Part shown: positions 1-7,107 of the stretch, in pieces
Numbering within the stretch: position 1 is the stretch's first letter
How the letters are laid out: the number at the start of each line of letters is the position of its first letter
DNA from: an uncultured Blautia sp.
GTDB taxonomy: Bacteria > Bacillota > Clostridia > Lachnospirales > Lachnospiraceae
Direction: 5' to 3'
Length of the DNA stretch: 64,000 bases
Assembly: GCA_900553515.1 (NCBI GenBank)
Contig: USDN01000005.1
Location: forward strand, 12,909 to 76,908
Position numbers and translations under genes: made by a program
The notes under the pieces: generated by a model
What the model was told of the DNA's origin: nothing
Seen by the model: only the letters and a program-made list of their open reading frames with translations
Database searches by the model: none

Positions 1-622
1 ATGGGAAAAAGCACTGGACTGGTGTAATGTGCTGATCATTGGACCAGGACTTGGAAAGTCGGAAAGAAGTCGGAAAATGCTGCCGTGGTTTCTGGAACAT
101 ACCTGGGAGAAAAAGCCGATGATCCTGGATGCAGACGGACTGAACCTCCTGGCAGAGAATCCCCGGTGGAGGAAGTTTCTTGGAAAACGTGCAGTTCTGA
201 CTCCGCATATGGGAGAAATGAGCCGCCTTACCGGAAAAACAGTAGCTGAGCTTCAGAAGGATCGTATAGCCGCAGCCAGAGAACTGGCAGAGAAAACCGG
301 AGCAGTCTGTGTTTTGAAGGATGCATGTACTGTAACGGCTTCTCCTGACGGTGCTGTGTGGCTGAACCTATCGGGAAATCCGGGAATGGCAGCAGCGGGA
401 AGCGGGGATGTGCTTACCGGTGTACTGGCAGGAATGTTCTGCGCAGATCTGGAAAACGGTCTGGCTGAACCGGACAAATCGGCAGCTCTTGGTGTTTATA
501 TCCATGGAAGAGCAGGAGAACTGGCAGCCAAAACAAAAGGAGAATACGGAATGAAAGCAGGAGACTTGCTCCCGGCAGTTTCTGAAGTGACAGGATACGG
601 AGGAAGATATGAAAAAATATGA
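1..622 (+). CDS. nnrD: NAD(P)H-hydrate dehydratase domain (C-terminal part, cut by window edge)
   Basis: This is the C-terminal part of an ADP/ATP-dependent NAD(P)H-hydrate dehydratase, which repairs hydrated NADH and NADPH; in many bacteria it is fused to the epimerase. The frame is open from base 2 with no start, so the N-terminus lies outside the window; the GTG at 29 is internal. Visible family motifs are IIGPGLG near the left end, DADGLN, LTPHMGEM and the signature AAGSGDVLTG. The last 14 bases overlap the start of alr, so the two are probably translationally coupled; this gene order is common in Firmicutes. Whether an N-terminal epimerase domain is present cannot be seen. Confidence 0.9.
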   Translation, partial: WEKALDWCNVLIIGPGLGKSERSRKMLPWFLEHTWEKKPMILDADGLNLLAENPRWRKFLGKRAVLTPHMGEMSRLTGKTVAELQKDRIAAARELAEKTGAVCVLKDACTVTASPDGAVWLNLSGNPGMAAAGSGDVLTGVLAGMFCADLENGLAEPDKSAALGVYIHGRAGELAAKTKGEYGMKAGDLLPAVSEVTGYGGRYEKI

Positions 623-1775
623 CAGAATCAAAGCAGTTGTTTCTCTGGATGCCATAAATCATAATTTCAGAGAAATGAGAAAAAACATAAAAAAAGATAC
701 AAAGATCATTGCTGTGATCAAGGCAGATGGATACGGCCATGGTGCAGAAGCTGTTGCAGCACTGATCCACGACCGTGACTATATCTGGGGATTCGCAGTT
801 GCAACTGCTGAGGAGGCCCTTCAGCTTCGTTCCTTTGGTGTGAAGAAGCCGATTCTTATTCTTGGGATTGTATTTGAAGAATATTTTCCGGAAATGATCG
901 CTGAGAATATACGGCTGACTGTCTGTGAATACGCAATGGCGCAAAAATTATCTAAGGAAGCAGCCCGCCAGGGAAAAAACGTACATATCCATCTGGGGCT
1001 GGATACGGGAATGAGCCGCATCGGTTTTGCAGATGTACCTGAAAGTGCAGAAGAGATCCGCCAGATCTCACTTCTTCCGAATATCCGTATAGAAGGCATG
1101 TTCACTCATTTTGCCAGAGCGGATGAAAAAGACCGATCCCCGGCGGAAAAACAGCTTGACCGATATTTATCCTTTGCAGGACTTCTTGAAGAAAAAAATA
1201 TTGATATTCCTTTGAAACACTGCTCTAACAGTGCGGGAATCATCCGTATGCCGGAAGCAAACCTGAATGCGGTCCGGGCTGGGATCACTATATATGGGAT
1301 TTATCCGTCTGACAAGGTGGAAAGAGATCCGGTAAAATTAGAACCGGTCATGGAACTGAAAAGCCATATAAGTTATATGAAGAAACTGAAGGCTGGAGCC
1401 GAAGTCAGCTACGGAGGTACTTTTAAAGCGGAAAAAGATATGAAAGTGGCTACGATTCCGGTGGGCTATGCAGATGGATATCCAAGAAGCCTGTCAAATA
1501 AAGGGTTTGTTCTGATCCGTGGGAAGAAAGCTCCCATTATCGGCCGTGTCTGCATGGATCAGTTTATGGTGGATGTATCTCATATACCGGAAGCACAGAA
1601 AGGTGATGAAGTAACTCTGATCGGAAAAGATGGAGACCATTTTATCAGTATGGAGGAGATTGGAAATCTGTCCGGCAGATTTTCTTATGAGTTTGCCTGC
1701 GATATCGGCAAACGTGTGCCAAGGGTTTATATGAAAAACGGAAAGAAATGGGGAGAACTGACTTTTTTTAAATGA
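609..1775 (+). CDS. alr: alanine racemase
   Basis: A PLP-dependent racemase making D-alanine for peptidoglycan from L-alanine in the cytoplasm. The 388-residue length is typical. Lys38 in the motif AVIKADGYGHG is the expected PLP lysine, and Tyr268 in VSYGGTF is the opposing catalytic base. The substrate-pocket motif VCMDQFMVDV lies near residue 315. The ATG at 609 overlaps the upstream dehydratase gene. No terminator is seen before the mazF-like gene 100 bases downstream, so the two may be co-transcribed, as alr-mazF is in bacilli. Confidence 0.96.
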   Translation: MKKYDRIKAVVSLDAINHNFREMRKNIKKDTKIIAVIKADGYGHGAEAVAALIHDRDYIWGFAVATAEEALQLRSFGVKKPILILGIVFEEYFPEMIAENIRLTVCEYAMAQKLSKEAARQGKNVHIHLGLDTGMSRIGFADVPESAEEIRQISLLPNIRIEGMFTHFARADEKDRSPAEKQLDRYLSFAGLLEEKNIDIPLKHCSNSAGIIRMPEANLNAVRAGITIYGIYPSDKVERDPVKLEPVMELKSHISYMKKLKAGAEVSYGGTFKAEKDMKVATIPVGYADGYPRSLSNKGFVLIRGKKAPIIGRVCMDQFMVDVSHIPEAQKGDEVTLIGKDGDHFISMEEIGNLSGRFSYEFACDIGKRVPRVYMKNGKKWGELTFFK

Positions 1776-1872
1776 TCCCTGACGGAAGAAACTGGAAATA
1801 TCACGCATGTATACACAAGAAAAATCTGGAAATACTCATCAGTAGAGAAAACAGGATCGGAGTGTGAATTGT

Positions 1873-2220
1873 GTGGTAATAAAAAGAGGGGATATATTTT
1901 ATGCGGATCTGAGACCTGTGGTAGGTAGTGAACAGGGTGGGATACGCCCGGTTTTGATCATACAGAATGATGTTGGAAACCGGCACAGTCCTACAGTGAT
2001 CTGTGCAGCTATTACTTCAAAGATGAATAAGGCGAAACTGCCCACTCATATTGAGATAGATGCTTCTGCTTATGGCATTGAAAAGGATTCCGTGATCCTT
2101 TTGGAGCAGCTCCGCACCATTGACAAAAGAAGACTGAAAGATAAGGTATGTCATTTAGATCAGGGAATGCTGGATCGTGTCAATCATGCCCTTGAGATCA
2201 GTCTGGAGCTTAGTTTTTAG
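1873..2220 (+). CDS. mazF: MazF/PemK-family endoribonuclease toxin (EndoA-like)
   Basis: A small single-domain mRNA interferase, 115 residues from the GTG at 1873. It closely follows the EndoA/MazF pattern: VIKRGDIFYADL, then PVVGSEQGGIRPVLIIQND, SPTVICAAITSK and LLEQLRTIDKRRL. The Arg of GGIRP and the Thr of AAITSK correspond to catalytic positions in the family. I prefer the GTG at 1873 over the GTG at 1864 because the ribosome binding site (GGAG, 1858-1861) is only 2 bases from the earlier codon, and the shorter form aligns with EndoA. The usual mazE antitoxin gene is not seen: the gap after alr is under 100 bases and holds no candidate reading frame. Confidence 0.9.
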   Translation: MVIKRGDIFYADLRPVVGSEQGGIRPVLIIQNDVGNRHSPTVICAAITSKMNKAKLPTHIEIDASAYGIEKDSVILLEQLRTIDKRRLKDKVCHLDQGMLDRVNHALEISLELSF

Positions 2221-2238
2221 GAGAATCCCCGGGAATCC

Positions 2239-2267
2239 TTGACGAATCAATGGGAAAGTGCTATATT
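2239..2267 (+). promoter_or_regulatory. sigma-A-type promoter upstream of the CNNM-like gene
   Basis: A TTGACG -35 box at 2239-2244 and a TATATT -10 box at 2262-2267 are separated by 17 bases. They lie in the 120-base gap after mazF and would start a transcript about 65 bases before the next gene. Confidence 0.7.
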
Positions 2268-2340
2268 TTAGCAGTGATTATGCGAATCTGCAGTTGTTTC
2301 TGATATCTGACAGATCGTGAGAAAAGAAAGGAAATACTAA

Positions 2341-3645
2341 ATGGACGACGGCAGTCGATGGCCCCTGTGGGGGCTGATTGTTCTGATACTGTTGATCCTG
2401 CTGAACGGTATATTTTATGGATTTGCCGCAGCAGTGAGAAACTTAAGTCAGAGTGAAATACAAAAAATGGCAGAGGAAGGTAATAAAAAGGCCATTCTTC
2501 TGAAGCGGCTTCTGGAGGAACCCGTGCGTTATGTAAATGCCATTCCCCTGATTGTAACCGCTTCGGGAATTTTTATGGGTGTTTTTCTTGTGCCGATGCT
2601 TGCGCGGATGTCTCACCGTTACATAGATCAGTTTCCGGCACTGATCCTGATCTCCGTTCTCTGCGTTATGATCCTTGCTTCCTTTGGGATCCTTATGTTC
2701 CGGCGTATTGGAAGTTACCGTTCCCAGCGATATGCTTTCCGTTATATCGGGCTTATTAATGCGGTGGTCACTGTTTTATGGCCGCTTACTTTGCTGGTGA
2801 CTGCTCTTGCAAGGATGACAGCAGTGATCTTTGGAGTAGGACTTCGTGAACAACAGGAGGCTGTAACAGAAGAAGAGATCATTTCTATTGTAGATGAAGC
2901 CCATGAGCAGGGAGTCATTGAAAAAAATGAAGCGGAAATGATACAAAATATCATCTCATTTAATGAGACAAAAGTTGGAGACATCATGACTCACCGGACC
3001 GCTGTGGTAGGTTTTGACCAGGAGAGGTTTTTGAAAGATGTCATTGATGAGATGCTGGAGGAAGGAAATTCTCGTTATCCGGTTTATGCAGAGGATATGG
3101 ATGACATCCAGGGATTGATTCATTATAAGGACGCTCTGAAGTTTATGACTCAGAATCCATGGGCAAAATTCAAACCTTTAAAAGAGCTTCCAGGGCTGAT
3201 CCGAAAAGCAGATTTCGTTCCGGAATCAGCCAGTATCAGTAATCTGTTCCGCACTATGCAGCTGAAACAGACACATATGGCAGTTGTAGTAGATGAATAC
3301 GGGCAGACCGAAGGAATCGTTACCATGGAAGATATTCTGGAAGAAATTGTCGGAGAGATTCTGGATGAATACGATGGAGACGAAGATATTACCATCAGGA
3401 CCCAGACGGATAACAGTATTTTGATAGATGGATTTGCCGAAATCGAGGATGTAGAAGAGGAACTGGGCATCAGTTTTGGGCATGTGGAAGTGGCCACCCT
3501 CAATGGTTTTCTGACGGAAATGCTGGGTCATATCCCTACAGAGGCAGATCTGGAAAAAGAACTTGTTGCAAACGGTTACCGATTTAAGATCATTTCCCTT
3601 GGTCACAGGACTATTGGAAAGGTACGGGCCGAAAAAATAAAATAA
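2341..3645 (+). CDS. CNNM/CorC-family membrane protein with CBS pair (hemolysin-like)
   Basis: A 434-residue member of the HlyC/CorC (CNNM, TlyC-like) family, thought to move or regulate divalent cations such as Mg2+. Order of domains: a DUF21 membrane domain with hydrophobic segments in the first 175 residues; the linker VTEEEIISIVDEAHEQGVIE typical of the family; a CBS pair at about 205-335 (VGDIMTHRTAVVGF, and MAVVVDEYGQTEGIVTMEDILEEIVGEI); then a C-terminal CorC/HlyC domain. The ATG at 2341 follows GAAAGGAAATACTAA. The names hemolysin and TlyC are historical and do not show cell-lysing activity. It stands alone between its own promoter and yebC. Confidence 0.88.
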   Translation: MDDGSRWPLWGLIVLILLILLNGIFYGFAAAVRNLSQSEIQKMAEEGNKKAILLKRLLEEPVRYVNAIPLIVTASGIFMGVFLVPMLARMSHRYIDQFPALILISVLCVMILASFGILMFRRIGSYRSQRYAFRYIGLINAVVTVLWPLTLLVTALARMTAVIFGVGLREQQEAVTEEEIISIVDEAHEQGVIEKNEAEMIQNIISFNETKVGDIMTHRTAVVGFDQERFLKDVIDEMLEEGNSRYPVYAEDMDDIQGLIHYKDALKFMTQNPWAKFKPLKELPGLIRKADFVPESASISNLFRTMQLKQTHMAVVVDEYGQTEGIVTMEDILEEIVGEILDEYDGDEDITIRTQTDNSILIDGFAEIEDVEEELGISFGHVEVATLNGFLTEMLGHIPTEADLEKELVANGYRFKIISLGHRTIGKVRAEKIK

Positions 3646-3681
3646 AATAAAGGATAATGACACAAAAGGAGAAAGTAAGTT

Positions 3682-4410
3682 ATGTCAGGACATTCAAAAT
3701 TTGCAAACATAAAGCATAAGAAAGAAAAGAACGACGCAAAAAAAGGTAAAATCTTTACCGTTATCGGACGAGAGATCGTTATGGCTGTAAAGGCAGGCGG
3801 CCCGGATCCGAACAATAACAGCAAGCTTCGTGACGTGATCGCCAAGGCAAAGGCAAACAATATGCCAAACGATACCATTGAGCGTGGAATCAAAAAAGCA
3901 GCAGGTGCAGACTCTGCAGACAACTATGAACATGCTACATACGAGGGATACGGACCAAACGGCGTTGCCATCATCGTAGAAACACTGACTGACAATAAGA
4001 ACCGTACTGCCAGCAATGTAAGAAATGCTTTTACAAAGGGCTATGGCAGCATTGGAACTCAGGGCTGTGTATCCTTTATGTTCGATCAGAAGGGACAGAT
4101 CATCATTGACAAAGAAGAGTGTGAAATGGACGCTGATGAGCTGATGATGGTTGCTCTTGATGCAGGAGCAGAGGATTTCAGCGAAGAAGAAGACAGTTTT
4201 GAGGTGATCACAGCACCGGATGACTTCAGCGCAGTAAGAGAAGCTCTGGAAGCTGCCGGCGTACCTATGCTGGAAGCGCAGGTTGCCATGGTTCCCCAGA
4301 CCTATGTAGAACTTACCGATGAAAAAGATATTAAGAACCTTCAGAAGACTTTAGATCTTCTGGATGAGGATGACGACGTTACCGACGTATGGCATAACTG
4401 GGATGAATAA
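3682..4410 (+). CDS. yebC: YebC/PmpR-family protein
   Basis: A 242-residue YebC-family protein. Members were named DNA-binding transcriptional regulators, and some have more recently been linked to translation of proline-rich stretches; which applies here cannot be told. The start MSGHSKFANIKHKKEKNDAKKGK is diagnostic, followed by GGPDPNNNSKLRD, AKANNMPNDTIERGIKK and YEGYGPNGVAIIVE. The acidic C-terminus is usual. The gene has the ribosome binding site AAAGGAG, lies 36 bases after the CNNM-like gene, and is closed by a strong terminator at 4419-4461. Confidence 0.95.
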   Translation: MSGHSKFANIKHKKEKNDAKKGKIFTVIGREIVMAVKAGGPDPNNNSKLRDVIAKAKANNMPNDTIERGIKKAAGADSADNYEHATYEGYGPNGVAIIVETLTDNKNRTASNVRNAFTKGYGSIGTQGCVSFMFDQKGQIIIDKEECEMDADELMMVALDAGAEDFSEEEDSFEVITAPDDFSAVREALEAAGVPMLEAQVAMVPQTYVELTDEKDIKNLQKTLDLLDEDDDVTDVWHNWDE

Positions 4411-4418
4411 ATGAGAAT

Positions 4419-4461
4419 AGCCCTCGAACCCTTGCTGACAGGGGATTTGAGGGCTGTTTTT
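4419..4461 (+). terminator. intrinsic terminator after yebC
   Basis: A GC-rich hairpin begins AGCCCTCGAACCC (4419-4431), pairs with GGGATTTGAGGGCT (4442-4455) across a 10-base loop, and runs into five T residues. Confidence 0.88.
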
Positions 4462-4722
4462 ATCTGGGAAGGAAAATGCTTTCTATTACAAAATGTCTTT
4501 CGGTGATGCTATACTTTTGAAACACAGATGATTGCTTTAAAGGATACTGTATGCTAAAATAAAAATGGTCTTATTTGATGACCGTTAAAATTCTTAAAAT
4601 AATAAAATCGATTCTGTTTTTTCTTATAGTATGTAGTGTGACATACTCATTTCTGCAATTCAGTTCGATAAAAACAGCACATTAACACAAAACAGAAAAT
4701 CAATGGCACCTTGATAATTGAA
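4462..4722. other. non-coding gap between yebC and the repeat protein
   Basis: This AT-rich stretch (the gap between genes is 400 bases, 4411-4810, including the flanking terminator and promoter) contains no convincing gene on either strand. The only structure I see is a short inverted repeat, AGTATGT and ACATACT, at 4628-4647 with a 6-base loop and no T-run. Confidence 0.5.
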
Positions 4723-4751
4723 TAGACTTTACACTCTCGAGGTGATATAAT
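4723..4751 (+). promoter_or_regulatory. extended -10 promoter for the repeat protein
   Basis: A perfect -10 box TATAAT (4746-4751) is preceded by TGA, giving an extended -10 element. A weaker -35 box TAGACT (4723-4728) lies 17 bases upstream. The transcript would start about 50 bases before the repeat gene. Confidence 0.7.
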
Positions 4752-4810
4752 GTCTCTACTGATATAAATATGGGTTATACGGATTGTGTGTAAACAGGGA
4801 GGAATACAAA

Positions 4811-5554
4811 ATGTTAGACCATAATGATATCGAAATCCTAAAAAATCTGATGCAGGGTGTTGTAAAAGAATCCGAACACAGCATCTTAAATAAAGTAGAT
4901 GTAAGACTGACTGAAACCGAGCAGAATATTCTGGAGAAAGTCGATGTAAGAATTGCCGAGACCGAGCAGAATATCCTGGAAAAGGTTGATGTAAGAATTG
5001 CCGAGACCGAACAGAATATCCTGGAGAAAGTCGACGTGAGAATCGCCGAAACCGAGCAGAATATTTTGGAGAAAGTCGATGTAAGAATTGTCGAAACCGA
5101 GCAGAATATTCTGGAAAAGGTCGATGTAAGAATCGCCGAAACCGAGCAGAATATTCTGGAGAAGGTTGATGTAAGAATCGCTGAAACCGAGCAGAATATT
5201 CTGGAGAAGGTCGACGTAAGAATCGCTGAAACCGAGCAGAATATCTTGGAAAAGGTCGATGTAAGAATCGCTGAAACCGAACAGAATATCCTGGAGAAAG
5301 TCGATGTAAGAATTGTCGAGACTGAGCAGAAATTGGAGGAACAGATCACCCGTTCTGAAAATCTGATACTTAATGAACTTGACAGGGTGCAGACTCATTT
5401 GGAAAAAGACATTGCAAAAACACAGGAAAATCTGGATGAGCTGAAACAATTTTACAGAATCGACAGACTGGAAACAGACAATACTTCGTTACTTTTGAAA
5501 ATGTATAACGATATGCAAAAAGAAATCGCAGAAATCAAAGCGAAAATAGCATAA
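4811..5554 (+). CDS. coiled-coil protein with ten 15-residue repeats, function unknown
   Basis: I do not recognise a named family. The ATG at 4811 is chosen because AGGGAGG ends 8 bases upstream; 247 residues result. Residues 20-169 are ten units of 15 residues, nine following ETEQNILEKVDVRI(A/V), the first degenerate. Thr2, Ile6, Val10 and Ile14 are spaced 4-4-4-3, a 15-residue (pentadecad) pattern expected for a long, slightly right-handed coiled coil rather than a heptad one. A second helical stretch rich in Glu and Lys follows to the end. No signal peptide or membrane segment is visible, so it is probably cytoplasmic. It has its own promoter and terminator and is a single-gene unit. Confidence 0.75.
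   Translation: MLDHNDIEILKNLMQGVVKESEHSILNKVDVRLTETEQNILEKVDVRIAETEQNILEKVDVRIAETEQNILEKVDVRIAETEQNILEKVDVRIVETEQNILEKVDVRIAETEQNILEKVDVRIAETEQNILEKVDVRIAETEQNILEKVDVRIAETEQNILEKVDVRIVETEQKLEEQITRSENLILNELDRVQTHLEKDIAKTQENLDELKQFYRIDRLETDNTSLLLKMYNDMQKEIAEIKAKIA
4868..5317 (+). repeat. 45-bp in-frame tandem repeat, ten units
   Basis: Ten consecutive 45-bp units encode the 15-residue coiled-coil repeat. Units 2 to 10 are near identical in protein but differ by synonymous third-base changes (for example GAGAAAGTC against GAAAAGGTT), so the array is not freshly duplicated everywhere. There are no spacers, so it is not a CRISPR array. Confidence 0.95.
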
Positions 5555-5569
5555 CCCGGAACTGCCAAA

Positions 5570-5617
5570 AGAGTGTAAAGCCTATAGAATTATTAAGGCT
5601 CTATACTCTTTTTGTTT
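5570..5617 (+). terminator. intrinsic terminator after the repeat protein
   Basis: The left arm AGAGTGTA plus AGCCT (5570-5583) pairs with AGGCT plus TATACTCT (5596-5609), with one mismatch and one wobble, and is followed by a T-rich tract. Confidence 0.85.
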
Positions 5618-5709
5618 TTGGGATTCGGATCCTGACATATTATGCATAATCCAGAAATGTAAGGCACATAATAATTCCGAACTGCTCGCATACATGGAGG
5701 TGCTCAAAA

Positions 5710-6459
5710 TTGGAAAAATATGATTCTAATAATATGGAAAACACCGAGCAAAAGGAGTTTGAATTAAAAGAAACGGATCAGCAGAATGATCAGATCAGAG
5801 AAATGGGACAGGTGACTCTGGATAAGAATCCTGAAAAACGCAGAGTAGAGCTTCTGACTATCATAGGGGAAGTGGAGGGGCATGAATCTGCACCTTCTCA
5901 GAGCAAAACCACTAAATACGAACATGTACTGCCAAAACTGGCTATGGTAGAGGATGACAAAGAAATTGAAGGTCTTCTGATACTCCTTAATACAGTTGGA
6001 GGTGATGTGGAAGCCGGCCTTGCCATTGCGGAAATGATCGCGTCCTTAAGTATCCCTACAGTATCCCTGGTCCTTGGAGGAGGCCATTCGATCGGAGTGC
6101 CTATGGCTGTTTCTGCAGATTATTCCTTTGTAGTTCCCAGTGCTACGATGGTGATTCATCCGGTACGTTCCAGTGGAATGTTTATTGGAGTTGCTCAGAC
6201 TTATCGAAACATGGAAAAAATCCAGGACCGGATCACGAATTTTATAGCCAGCCATTCTCATACGACGCAGAAACGTCTGGAAGAGCTTATGCTGGATACT
6301 ACTCAGCTGGTAAAAGATGTGGGGACTATGCTTGAGGGGAAAGAGGCAGTGAAAGAAGGATTGATTGATGAGGTCGGAGGCATGAAAGAGGCCCTCGCCA
6401 AGCTCTATGAATTGATCGATGCCCGTAAGAAAAGAAAGAGAAAAGAGAATTCTTTTTAA
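5710..6459 (+). CDS. tepA: ClpP-like serine protease, TepA family
   Basis: A 249-residue ClpP-fold protein of the TepA (translocation-enhancing protein) type. The first 60 residues are polar and charged, followed by the ClpP core. Ser127 in GGGHSIGVPMA and His150 in MVIHPVRSSG match the ClpP serine and histidine; the end EAVKEGLIDEVGG is family typical. TTG at 5710 is the start because GGAGGT lies 8 bases upstream. In Bacillus the homologue is linked to the secretory apparatus and sits near spoIIIE/ftsK; here ftsK lies about 7 kb downstream, after the Stn-like operon. No membrane segment is seen. True protease activity is inferred from the retained residues. Confidence 0.88.
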   Translation: MEKYDSNNMENTEQKEFELKETDQQNDQIREMGQVTLDKNPEKRRVELLTIIGEVEGHESAPSQSKTTKYEHVLPKLAMVEDDKEIEGLLILLNTVGGDVEAGLAIAEMIASLSIPTVSLVLGGGHSIGVPMAVSADYSFVVPSATMVIHPVRSSGMFIGVAQTYRNMEKIQDRITNFIASHSHTTQKRLEELMLDTTQLVKDVGTMLEGKEAVKEGLIDEVGGMKEALAKLYELIDARKKRKRKENSF

Positions 6460-6507
6460 AATTAGTCACTTTTTTAACAAATTATGAAAAATCCTGTAGT
6501 TTTTCCT

Positions 6508-6535
6508 TTGATTGTCCTTCCTTTTGTGATATAAT
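6508..6535 (+). promoter_or_regulatory. extended -10 promoter of the Stn-like operon
   Basis: TTGATT (6508-6513), a 16-base spacer, and TGA-TATAAT (6527-6535) form a good extended -10 promoter about 40 bases before the first gene, which has a strong AGGAGGGA ribosome binding site. Confidence 0.8.
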
Positions 6536-6583
6536 ACCATAGAATGAGCAGTTTATTTTATTTTATATAGGAGGGACAATCAT

Positions 6584-7096
6584 ATGAGCAATACGTGTGG
6601 ATGTCAGAACAGTGACAACGGGTCATTCGCTGAGCTGGCTCCGGTGCTTGAGAAATACGCTAAGGTACCGGGAAGTCTGATCACTATCCTTCAGCAGACT
6701 CAGGATATCTACGGTTATCTTTCTATGGATGCGATCAACTATATCGCAGAGAGAACCGGGATCATGCCTGCCAAGATCTATGGTGTGGCAACGTTCTATG
6801 CACAGTTCCGCTTACAGCCGATCGGCAAATACCTTATCATGCTCTGTAAAGGTACAGCCTGTCATGTAAATGGTTCTGATATGATCGAGGAGGCAGTTTG
6901 CGAGCACCTTGGAATCAAGGACGGAGAAACAACCGAGGACGGTCTGTTTACACTGAATAATGTGGCATGTCTTGGCTGCTGTTCTCTGGCACCTGTTATG
7001 ATGGTGAAATCAGCAGACGGTGAAGAGACATATGGAAACCTGACAAAATCTTCCGTTAAGAAGATCCTTGACGATTATAAAGCGAAAAACGCATAG
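6584..7096 (+). CDS. stnA: NuoE-like [2Fe-2S] subunit of an electron-bifurcating complex (StnA-like)
   Basis: A 170-residue NuoE/HydC-type protein with a thioredoxin-like [2Fe-2S] fold. The two cysteine pairs are visible in MLCKGTACHVNG and VACLGCCSLAPVMM. An N-terminal helical part (LEKYAKVPGSLITILQQTQDIYGYL) is typical of NuoE homologues. Alone it could belong to a bifurcating hydrogenase, a formate dehydrogenase or complex I. The identity is decided by its neighbours: it is followed 11 bases later by a HydB/NuoF-like flavoprotein and then by a NuoG-GltD fusion, the order described for the Sporomusa-type transhydrogenase Stn. The protein would pass electrons between flavin and the iron-sulfur chain. 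Confidence 0.85.
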   Translation: MSNTCGCQNSDNGSFAELAPVLEKYAKVPGSLITILQQTQDIYGYLSMDAINYIAERTGIMPAKIYGVATFYAQFRLQPIGKYLIMLCKGTACHVNGSDMIEEAVCEHLGIKDGETTEDGLFTLNNVACLGCCSLAPVMMVKSADGEETYGNLTKSSVKKILDDYKAKNA

Positions 7097-7107
7097 GAGG
7101 TAGAGAT

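Noticed and set aside
4628..4647. Short inverted repeat in the yebC-repeat gene gap as a terminator or riboswitch
   Set aside because: The 7-base AT-rich arms lack a T-run and lie upstream of the promoter, so no RNA role is supported.
4868..5317. CRISPR-like array
   Set aside because: The 45-bp units are contiguous with no spacers and are in frame within a gene. No cas gene is present.
4756..5449. Repetitive minus-strand open frames opposite the coiled-coil repeat
   Set aside because: They are produced by the periodic 45-bp array. Only the plus-strand frame has a promoter, a ribosome binding site and a downstream terminator.
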